Source: Sympetrum striolatum (taxonomy: Eukaryota > Arthropoda > Insecta > Odonata > Libellulidae). From it: a stretch of DNA of 64,000 nt. Each line of letters starts with the position of its first letter. Position 1 is the first letter of the stretch. A model generated the notes under the pieces. It made no database searches. It was given only the letters and a program-made list of their open reading frames with translations, and was not told where the DNA came from. Shown in pieces: positions 1 through 8,779 of this stretch. The stretch is from contig OX388344.1 of NCBI GenBank assembly GCA_947579665.1, forward strand, positions 9,418,346-9,482,345, given 5' to 3'. Position numbers and translations under genes: made by a program.

Positions 1-879
1 CAGTAGTTTGTTATTTGGAAGTTACCTACTTCAATATAAGACTGAAGAAACTTATTCGTAAATAAATAATGAAGGTTTTTGTAGATTAAAAGTATACTTC
101 CATTGGACATAGTAGTTCAAGTAGAGTGTTGCTTCCTGAGATGATCATTTAAATGTTTTTATGTATAATTATATTACCGTTTATATTTTATTCTAATTTC
201 TGATTCTGTTTGTTTTATATACAAAATTATTTGCTGATTTGTCATAAAAGATTACAGCAATGGATGACTCAATATTCACAAGGCTTTGCTAAATTAGAGA
301 TTAAAGTAATTAAAATAATATTTTTGTAAATTATTTCGGGACTACCTGTATATCGTCTACTGTTGTCACACTAACGAAGTTTATATTTTGATTTGAAATT
401 TTTATTTTCCTATCAGACATCCTTTATTTAATGGTTTTATTTAAACCTTTCTTTCAATATTAGATTCTATTTTGCCTTGCCTATTTATCTTGGATTTTAC
501 GTTTTATTAGGTATTCATGATTATCTCTGAGTATGTATATTTTTATTCTTACCGTCGAGTCTTTAATTTCTATTAGAAATCTTGAATCTATCACAGGATT
601 TTGTCTTCAACGGAAATGATCATTGATAATTATATCATTTAGTAGATACCTTCATATATCTTTCTTACTTAGGTTCTGAATAGGAATATGAATTTGAATT
701 TATGATTAGTTACGGTTACCAGCTTTTTATTTTGTTCATTTTTCATCGCATCTTCGTTTCCATTCAATTTTTTCATTGTTTCCGAATAAATAAATCAAAT
801 TAAACGAAATGAGCAAACTATAGTATTTTCATAACATATATTTCAGTTAAGACATCTGTTTTTGAGGTTAAATGAATAA
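1..879. other. AT-rich sequence, no gene seen
   Basis: No frame of useful length and no recognisable domain. The inverted homology that begins near 880 may extend weakly into this stretch but I could not follow it by eye. Confidence 0.5.
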
Positions 880-2400
880 TTGAAGTGAATCCCGAAACGG
901 TATTTACCATACAATTGCCATATGGTATCTTACCTTGTCTAGCCATCTCGTATAGGAAATACTAGATCTTGTGATTGCTACTATAATCTATGCGATCTTG
1001 TGATTCATGCTATACCATATTGAATAATTACTTAACTAAGAAATTAATTCGTGTTTTTCTATTTTCTAGTCTTGAGGAAATAAATTCTCTCCCTTTTGGA
1101 TGACTCTTCTGGGTGTGATACCGAAACTGTGTCCAAAGAAGGATAATCGAGAGATTGTCTTCCCGGTTCCCGATTCAGGTTTGCTCATTTACTATGATAT
1201 TTTCTGAGTTATTCGAATGGCCTGAACAGTTACTTGATCAAAATCAGAGCGTCTGAAGTGTATTAATAAAATCTTAAAGCATCTGTAGTGAGAGAGAAAA
1301 TCTATTTTAATGTACCACTGTATACAGATATTTGTACGTTACCAGGTTCGATATAAGACTTTAGAATATTAAATTATAAACGAAAAGTTCGATATTTAAT
1401 AGATTACTCCTACGGGACCTACTATTTGAAGTTAATATGATTTTTTTGTCATTCCTCGACGGCTAACATATGAATTAAGCCTTGCGTATAAGATAGTAGG
1501 CCTTTGTTGTTTTCTAATATATTCACGTCACCTATTGACCTCTGGAGAATTTTACCATTTATTTCGAAACTAAGCTTTTTAAAATCAGACCGAGAATAAC
1601 TTAATTGAAATTAGTTTTATTGATTATTTCATGATTTTTCATTTATGTGACGAATGTATACTAGTAGATTCTAACAAAATAACTTAAGTTTTTCATTCTG
1701 AAAAGATTGTTTAATGCTTCTCTTGTCAAAAACATAGATAGTATTTATAAACATAATGATTTGCGTTTCTAACATAGCCATGGCGAAACTTTTCCGTAAA
1801 GTTCATATCTACAGTTTATAAATTTGAAAGGCTTTATTTAATTTTTCGAGAGTAAATTAGCAAGTTCGCAAGGTCATACGAATTCGGGACAGAATTAAAA
1901 GACGAGGAATGCAAATGTTACTCTTGATAATACATATAATTTCAATGTGTGTGCGACGATATAATAAGGGTTATCTTTTAAACATTTATTCCGATTTAGT
2001 TAGGTTAAATTCAAGATTATTTGTTTATTTTATATCGAAGATAACTGCAATAGATTTTTTATGGTTAGAGGTTATGGAAAGTCCACGAAAACAATTAACG
2101 TAGAAATGTGTGTTCAAGTAAAATGAGAGAATCAAAATTTGCACATTTTTCTGACAGTAAAATTGTTATTTTTCTACGTTCAAGAATATAGGATTAGGAT
2201 TATTTGCAGAGTGATTTACGATTCTGTCGCAGTAATGGTGACACTTTCACATAAAATGTAAATACAAAGTACATATTTTTAAAGGCTTTATTTTATAAAA
2301 ATAAAATTAATAAAATAATTAACTATCGAGGTCATACAAAATCGAGAAAACATTAATAGATGAAAAATTCAATTCTGAATCTTTAATTTTGGTTAGGCAA
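880..2400 (+). repeat. Left arm of a large diverged inverted repeat
   Basis: Blocks of this arm recur in reverse complement and in mirrored order at 8780-11130. Examples: the CTTGAGG..AATAAATT block near 1074 matches near 10943, the GGGACCTA block near 1411 matches near 10410, the GCAAGTTCGCAA block near 1860 matches near 10205, and the AAAATGAGAGAAT block near 2120 matches near 9025. A shorter direct duplication lies inside it: the segment ending AGGTCATAC at about 1875 resembles the one ending AGGTCATAC at about 2335. Identity is imperfect throughout, so the duplication is old. The frame at 1909-2103 has no recognisable product. Confidence 0.7.
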
Positions 2401-3237
2401 ACTTTACCTTCCGTTTGATGTTGTTAGAAATAGGTTGTAATTATAGAAAATTTTAGAGCCAATAATTAAAGTTAATTAAATCATTAAATTTACGTTTAAA
2501 CATAGACCATATGAAGGGTAGTAATTTTTTGAGACTTAGCATTTGTAATCAAGATGTATTAATCGCTTGCTCAAACTTGCTGACTTTTAACTACTTCCTA
2601 ACCATCCCGGCATTACTAATTGCTAAGTGATCTTTTTAAACATATTTGTCTGTGGAAGGAATTTAAAGAGGAACTGGTTTTTCAAATTTTATTGAAATTA
2701 AGCATAGATGATAGGATTAAAGAAGAGTTTTCTGGGTAATTAGCGCTTTAGTTATCGTGCGAATTTCCGGTTACGAGATTAATCAATCAGTTCCGCTACT
2801 ATAAAGTGCATGATCCTTAATTTCAATGTTAGATCAACTATAAAACTATAATTACCTCCTTAACATGAAAACTCTAATTTTCCAATTTCGAATGTTTTAT
2901 ATTTAATTATTTGTTTATGTTATATTAAACATTAATTTAATTTATAAATTCATATTTTTTAGACATTGCGCACGTAGCTTCTCCAAACGCAGAAACAGTT
3001 TCGCCGTTTTAAACTCCATCCTTTGGTCGATTTATTTCCCTTCCATTACTCCCGTGTAAAATCCCAGTTTATGTAGGAATTATTCACAGGAATATGGCAT
3101 CACTTCAAACTCGAGGCAACAGTTGTTACCATTTTTACCTTCATGCCAGAAAATGTTATCCCGGAGCTATTCATTCCATTTAATTAACTTCGTAACATTT
3201 TGTTATTTTTAAGATCGATGCCTCTTTCGTCTTTGGA
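2401..3237. other. AT-rich sequence, no gene seen
   Basis: No coding signal or repeat recognised. Confidence 0.45.
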
Positions 3238-3645
3238 ATCTACGTCTACATTAATAACCTACAAGCCGCCTATCGGCGTGTGGCAAGGGATGTAAACACC
3301 AGTTGAATCTAAACTACTTCTTTACTCGGTTATTGTCGCGTATTTATTGCGGAAAGAATAAATTTTTAAAACGATTCGTTCTAGCATCTATATCTCTTAA
3401 CTTACATTCCTTATCGGATCGACCGAGGTAGCAGGGGGGTTGCTTGATACCGGTTGTATCTTCCGCAAAAGTAGTTTCCCTGATTTTGTTAAGCAATCGC
3501 AACCTAGCTTCAAATCTCCTATCTATAAAGGATTCCCAACCTACATCTGAGAGCATTTTTGTAACACTTGCTTTTCTTTCGTAGCATTACTTAAAAAACG
3601 AACGAACGAACCTCCTTATTCTGCACTTTCAATCCGAGTATATAC
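3238..3645 (-). pseudogene. 3' end fragment of a CR1/Jockey-like LINE
   Basis: On the minus strand the frame at 3344-3556 (start MLSDVGWES, then RRFEARLRLLNK, PPCYLGRSD, DARTNRF) matches the C-terminus of the LINE at 57579-60420 closely. The homology continues upstream, out of frame, to about 3645 (LKVQNKEVR). Downstream it includes the 3' tail with the hairpin-like GCCGCC..GGCG segment and a short GTAGA run at about 3238-3250. So this is a 5'-truncated LINE insertion of the same family, older than the 3' copy. The reading frame is broken at its 5' side. It lies between the left inverted-repeat arm and the minisatellite. Confidence 0.85.
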
Positions 3646-4023
3646 CACATGGTTTTTAAATAGTTTTTACCTTAGTTTACGATGATTGCTATTGTGCAAA
3701 TAACGAATGCTTTCCAACTATTAAATCCAGTTTCATTGATTTGTCGTCAATAACTTTTGCTTTCGAAGTGTAAATAATGTTATTTCTAAATAAACGTGGA
3801 TTATTTTCCGAGTCTAGTGAAGAAAACAAACTTATAATTTTAATCCCATCATTCCATTTATTAATTGCGGTCTACTCAACGAATGAATTCATCTTGCCGT
3901 TCCTTGGCTTTCGCATAATATTACAAGATTTGATACATAACAATACAGTCGCGCATAAAAATCTCAATCGATAAAATATTTATATATCCAGTATCAGTTT
4001 TTCCTCAGGTTGTACCAATACCG
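3646..4023. other. Short spacer, nothing recognised
   Basis: AT-rich sequence between the LINE fragment and the GC-rich array. The frame at 3777-3974 shows no known domain. Confidence 0.4.
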
Positions 4024-4258
4024 TTCGGGGGGGCGGGGAGGACCCCGGTGAAGGAGGGTCCCAGCGAAAGAGGGTCCCGGCAACGGGGGACGCCTGAGTG
4101 GGAGGACCCCGGCGAGGGAGGGTCCTAGCAAAAGAAAGTCCCAGCGAGGGAGGACACCGACGAGGGAGGACCCCGGCGAGGGAAGGTCCCAGCGAGGTAG
4201 GACCCCGGCAAGGGAGGGTCCCAACGAGGGAGGACCCCGGCGTGGGAGGACCCCGGCG
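4024..4258 (+). repeat. GC-rich minisatellite, left block
   Basis: Tandem units of 16 bp (for example GAGGACCCCGGCGAGG) arranged as a 32-bp composite alternating GGACCCCGGC and GGGTCCCAGC. It is strikingly GC-rich against the AT-rich surroundings. The last 5 bases, CGGCG (4254-4258), are the target duplication of the Transib insertion. Because 16 is not a multiple of 3, all frames stay open and give repetitive Pro/Arg/Gly frames on both strands; I treat those as artefacts. Confidence 0.95.
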
Positions 4259-4285
4259 CACGGTGGGCTAGAATCGAAAAAACCT
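4259..4285 (+). other. Transib left terminus, RSS-like
   Basis: Heptamer-like CACGGTG, then GGCTAGAATC, then GAAAAAACC, which resembles the A-rich nonamer of RAG recombination signals. The heptamer has one change from CACAGTG. This is presumably the transposase binding and cleavage site. Confidence 0.75.
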
Positions 4286-4990
4286 GGACAAGGGGCTAAA
4301 AATGGGTTTTTTGAGTGCGGTTATTGAAACTTGGTGTAGTTATTGCAAAATGATGGCATTGTATGTTCCTGCTCGTCGTATTTTAAAATTTTCAGGCGTC
4401 AATAAGATACAGGGCGTCAAACTTGAGAAATGTTCACGAATATGGTAAGTTTCGGATTTTTCGGAAAAAAGTTCAAGTTCGTTGATATATAGTTGCTTTT
4501 GAGAAAATCTGTTGGAAGAAACAACACATCAGTAATCTAGCATTACTCTTTGTCTTTCAATTTGCTGAATGTTTCATGCTCTAAGATGATTCTTTGGTTA
4601 CTTAAAGCAACAAAATGGCGGACACCTTTTTCGGACAAATTTCGAGATAAAGTAAGGAAATCAACTAAGTAAACAGCGATGGACTATCAAGTCTCATATA
4701 CCACGTCAATCTACAAGGCTTCTAGATATGGAATCTGAAGAGTCTGTTTCATTTCACCTGCTACCCTGTGATTGCGGTGGACTTTTCCTAAGCGCTGCGC
4801 GGTCCGGCTGGGCGCCGTAGAATCCCCAAATCCGGTTTCGGTGTCTTTTTTGGTTATGTTGAGTCGAAAATTTTGCTTCTTTTATGTTTGATTCTGGCAA
4901 ACCATATTATAAACATATTTTAATACACTTTAAGATATGAATTTGAGACCATTACTTTTGATAATAAATGCGGAATTGAGAAATTTTTTC
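4259..4990 (+). repeat. Left long inverted arm of Transib copy A
   Basis: About 730 bp that reappear in reverse complement at 6905-7622, for example the CGCAGCGCTTAGG and AATTTGAGACCATTACTTT segments. Identity is high, well above that of the outer inverted repeat, so the arms are either young or kept similar by gene conversion. Confidence 0.9.
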
Positions 4991-5158
4991 ACATTATGGA
5001 AATTGTTTGTTAGTTAGTTTAATACGTATAAAAACTCTTAAAATTGTTAATATTCCTGTGAATTTTACATATATTACCTTAATTGTCGGAATGGCTACTT
5101 ACAACTCTGTTATTGATTGTAATTAACGTATTTCATTATCTTATTAAGTGCCACCCAC

Positions 5159-6038
5159 TCAGTCGTCAGAAGATTCTTCATCTGAATCCTCGGATTCAAA
5201 TAACTCACTCTCTCGGTCGTCGTTGATGAGGAGATTTCTTAACTCTGTTGTTAGGATCCTTTTCTTCTTGGATTTCAATGTGCCTTACATGGTAAACCTG
5301 GCATCTGATGTTAGCAGCAGCCTTTTTAATAAATCCTCATTAGTGGCTATTCTCAGTGATTCCTCGTGAATCTTTCCCGAAACCTCCTGATATCCTTGTT
5401 TCTAGCTTTCATGGCTTCTTCTGATAGCTCTCCCAACGGAAGAATCGCATCTTTTGATATTTCTGTTCCGTGAATAAGTACTTTATGTTCTGTTGGAGGC
5501 ATATAGTACCAATGATACAAATTTACGTAGAGACAGGCAGTATCCCAGCAGAAGCTTGAAAAAATGGAAAATTTATTCCATCTTCGGAATGCTCTTCGTC
5601 TCCTTCTTCCATTGAAGACGAATTGGCTGCCAAAACATGTTGAGGATGGCCGCGAATTTGACCATATTATTTTACCTTAATGTAATATGATAACCAAAAT
5701 TATTGAAATTGCTAGATGAAAGTTGTTTTTCTTTTAAGTTTAAGTTTAAGTAAAACGCTGAATTAGTGCTATTTACCTGTAGTATCGTTGACTAAACGGA
5801 GAGGAACGAGAGATCTCACGAATAAGAACTCGTACGATTTTCCCTCTTGCCATCCTTGCTTCTACAGTGAATGGCCAGAGCTTCCATCGAAACCATATTT
5901 ACAGGTTAGAGAGCATTTGATTTTACGCTTTGAGGCTTGTACTGTTGATACTGAAGCTACAATTCTTGACGCTGTATGTGCTAGCAGAGAATGCAAATTC
6001 ACTTCGCAAGTCTCTTCCGAAACGGAAATCCCTTCTCG
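5159..6038 (-). pseudogene. RAG1-like Transib transposase, internally deleted
   Basis: Minus-strand exon 1 (6038 to 5777) reads SEETCEVNLHSLLAH, then KIKCSLTCKYGFDGSSGHS, then LFVRSLVPLRLVND. The Asp of GFDGSSGHS sits where the first catalytic Asp is expected. It ends at a good donor (CAG/GTAAAT) and joins in phase, over a 100-bp intron, to exon 2 at 5676 (KIIWSNSRPSST). Exon 2 then runs straight into FCWDTACLYVNLYHWYYMPP, TEHKVLIHG and LPLGELSEEAMKARNKD. The latter holds the expected catalytic Glu and resembles the RAG1 end of the DDE core. The middle of the protein, with the second Asp, is missing, so this copy cannot be active. Further damage: a stop at 5864-5862 where the family has Tyr, a stop at 5355-5353, and a frameshift near 5360 before ATNEDLLKRLLLTSD and an acidic tail ending at 5159. 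Confidence 0.8.
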
Positions 6039-6904
6039 TTATGGAGCAAGGCAGTACCTAAGAGAATCATTCACATCAGAGTTCAATCTTTCAAGTTCAA
6101 CTTGCAAATCAAAAAATTCAGCAGATGATTCTTTCGATCCAAGATTGATTTGGTTCCCTTCACTTTTATAATTACTTGATGAATCACCGATCGAGTAATT
6201 TCGAAAAAATGCATTTCACAAAAGACAATCCATTGTTTCAATAAACTTCAAGTAAAAGACTATTTAAAAAACGGAAATAAATAAGAATTTGTTGTTTAAT
6301 TCTCCATGTTGGATGATGAAAAGTATCCAAATCACTACTTAGATACGCAATATTCGGCATAAAAACATCTAAGATTCCTATCAGTCTTGGTAAAAAATAT
6401 CAAAATTTCTAAAAATCTTATTTAGACGCCATTTACTCATATTTTTCTTATTTTAATAAATTACTCATACTTTATGTGATGGATCAGCTAGAGATTTCCA
6501 AATAACAGCCCCAGGGCAAACGGATCGTCGTTGTATCTCGTGGAGTCTCTTGAAGCCAAAATACTGTGGCAGGGTATCCGAAAACCAAAAGCACAAGAAA
6601 CTATTTTTTTGCCTTCAAAGAAAGACTAAAACTGAAACTTCCAAAATATTTTCTCTTTCCTAACAACTCCGAAGGCACGTGCCCAATAACTCTAGCAAAG
6701 GGGCGGATGCGTACGGATGTTGGCATTACACTAGAGTGCCGTAAGCCGTACTTAACTCAGGGCCCATAAAATAAGGGCCGGCTAAAATTGGCAGATGAGA
6801 AGATTTCTCAATTCTGTTAACAGTGTTTTCGACCAGCATAGATAATATAAAGTTCGCCAGAGTTATTTTTACTGCTAAAAATATAATATAGACCAATGCC
6901 TCTA

Positions 6905-7622
6905 ATGTGCCAAAATTTCTCAATTCCGCATTTATTATCTAAAGTAATGGTCTCAAATTCATATCTTAAAGTGTATTAAAATATGTTTATAATATGGTTT
7001 GCCAGAATCAAACATAAAAGAAGCAAAATTTTCGACTCAACATAACCAAAAAAGACACCAAAACCGGATTTGGGGATTCTACGGCGCCCAACCGGACCGC
7101 GCAGCGCTTAGGAAAAGTCCACCGCAATCACAGGGTAGCAGGTGAAATGAAACAGACTCTTCAGATTCTATATCTAGAAGCCTTGTAGATTGACGTGGTA
7201 TAAGAGACTTGATAGTCTATCGCTGTTTACTTAGTTGATTTCCTTACTTTATCTCGAAATTTGTCCGAAAAAGGTGTCCGCCATTTTGTTGCTTTAAATA
7301 ACCAAAGAATCATATTAGAGCATGAAACATTCAGCAAATTGAAAGACAAAGAGTAATGCTAGATTACTGATGTGTTGTTTCTTCCAACAGATTTTCTCAA
7401 AAGCAACTATATATCAACGAACTTGAACTTTTTTCCGAAAAATCCGAAACTTACCGTATTCGTGAACATTTCTCAAGTTTGGCGCCTGAAAATTTTAAAA
7501 TACGACGAGCAGGAACATACAATGCAATCATTTTGCAATAACTACACCAAGTTTCAATAACCGCACTCAAAAAACCCATTTTTAGCCCCTTGTCCAGGTT
7601 TTTTCGATTCTAGCCCACTGTG
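6905..7622 (-). repeat. Right long inverted arm of Transib copy A
   Basis: Reverse complement of 4259-4990, differing by scattered substitutions. The frames at 6566-6769, 6726-6923 and 7372-7560 overlap or adjoin it and show no known domain. Confidence 0.9.
7596..7622 (-). other. Transib right terminus, RSS-like
   Basis: Reads GGTTTTTTCGATTCTAGC followed by CCACTGTG on the plus strand, that is a perfect CACAGTG heptamer on the minus strand. It mirrors the left terminus. Confidence 0.8.
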
Positions 7623-7627
7623 CTGCG

Positions 7628-8600
7628 TGGGAGGACCCCGGCGTGGGAGGACCCCATCGTGGGAGGACCTCGGCGTGGTAGGACCCCTGACGTGGGAGGA
7701 CCCCGGCGTGGGAGGACCCCGGCGTGGGAGCACCTCGTCGTGGGAGGACCCCGGCGTGGGATCACCTCGGCGTGGGAGGACCCCGGCGTGGGAGCATCCC
7801 GGTGTGGGAGCATCCCGGTGTGGGAGCACCCCAGCGTGGGAGGACCCCTGCGTGGGAAGACCCGGCGTGGGAATACCCCGTCGTGGGAGGGTCCTAACGA
7901 GGGGGGACCAAGGCGATAGAGGTTCCAAGCGAGAGAAGAACCCCCGACATCGCACGCCGCGGTCCCGCTTGGAAGCTCCCTTGCGGGGGTCCTTCCACGC
8001 CATGGTTCTCCCTCTCCGGGGTCATCTCTCGCTGGAACCCTCCCTCGCCGGTGTCCTCCCTCGCTGGGACCCTCCCTCGCCGGGGTCCTCCCTCGATGGA
8101 ACCTCTCTCGCTGGGAACTTCCCTCGCCGGAGTCCTCCTTCGCCATGGTGCTCCCTTGCTGTGGTCCACCCTCGCTGAGACCCCTATCGCTGCGGTTCTC
8201 CCTCGCCGGGGTCCTACCTAGCTGGGACCTTCACTCGCCGGGGTCCTCCCTCGCTCGGACTATCTTTTGCTGGGACCCTCCCTCGCTGGGACCCTTCCTT
8301 CTGGGGTCCTACCTCGCTGGGACTATTCCTCGCTGGTCTTCTCCCTTGCCGGGGTCCTACCTCGCTGGGACCTTCCCTCGCCGGTGTCCTCCCTCGCTGG
8401 GACTCTCTTTTGCTGGGACCCTCCCTCGCTGGGACCATTCCTTCGGGTGTCCTACCTCGCTGGGACTATCCCTCGTTGGTCTTCTCTCTTGCCGGGATTA
8501 TCCCACGCTGGGGTCCTACCTCGATGGCACACTTCCTCGCCAGGTCCTCCCTCGGGTGACCCAGACACTGGGTGGCCCTTTTGCCGGTATTCTCCCACTG
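7628..8600 (+). repeat. GC-rich minisatellite, right block with orientation switch
   Basis: Directly after the Transib target duplication, 16-bp units GTGGGAGGACCCCGGC run forward to about 7900. After a transition (about 7905-8015) the array continues to about 8570 as the reverse complement of the 32-bp composite seen at 4024-4258 (CTGGGACCCTCCCTCGCC and similar). The array is therefore itself an inverted structure: composite forward, simple forward, [Transib], simple forward, composite reversed. Long overlapping frames here (7554-8003, 7610-8146, 7627-8178, 8145-8606 and others) exist on both strands in several frames and are repeat artefacts. Confidence 0.95.
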
Positions 8601-8779
8601 GGCTGATCACCCGCGTATGTCATTCGTGAAAAAATATATATCGATATATATGAATTATTTTTTTATATGCAAATATAATTTTAATCACCAAAAATAGGCC
8701 TTAGTGAATAAAGTACCGTGGTAGCATTTAATCTGGAAATGCTGCTGGGAAATGTAATACTATTTTATATTACCTTAAC

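Larger units (their letters stand above)
4259..7622 (-). mobile_element. Transib-superfamily DNA transposon (copy A)
   Basis: The left end is CACGGTGGGCTAGAATCG and the right end is its near-perfect inverse, finishing in CACTGTG. This is the CACAGTG-type heptamer shared by Transib termini and RAG recombination signals, followed by an A-rich run ending in CC. Flanks are CGGCG (4254-4258) and CTGCG (7623-7627), fitting the 5-bp GC-rich target duplication known for Transib, with one mismatch. The element sits inside the 16-bp minisatellite, which resumes directly after the right duplication. Inside, the minus strand carries a broken transposase gene (5159-6038). The ends extend into unusually long inverted arms (4259-4990 and 6905-7622). 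Assignment rests on termini, target site and protein motifs together; no database search was possible. Confidence 0.85.

Noticed and set aside
3980..4261. Two Pro/Gly/Leu-rich frames on the minus strand
   Set aside because: Same minisatellite artefact in the left block.
5148..5369. Ser-rich plus-strand frame
   Set aside because: Shadow of the acidic C-terminus of the minus-strand Transib transposase.
5788..6171. 127-codon plus-strand frame
   Set aside because: It is the shadow of the minus-strand Transib transposase exon, which has recognisable motifs.
6485..6530. A VIWKSL-like minus-strand peptide resembling the Transib exon-2 start
   Set aside because: It lies upstream of exon 1 in gene order, and the genuine IIWSN segment is found in phase at 5676.
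4024..8600. A Drosophila FB-type foldback element whose ends are made of the 16-bp repeats
   Set aside because: The Transib-type termini and the 5-bp CGGCG/CTGCG duplication place the element ends inside the array, so the minisatellite is the target, not part of the element.
7554..8629. Several long overlapping Pro/Gly/Arg-rich frames on both strands
   Set aside because: They are the 16-bp minisatellite read in different frames; a unit not divisible by three keeps all frames open. No start context, splice sites or domain.
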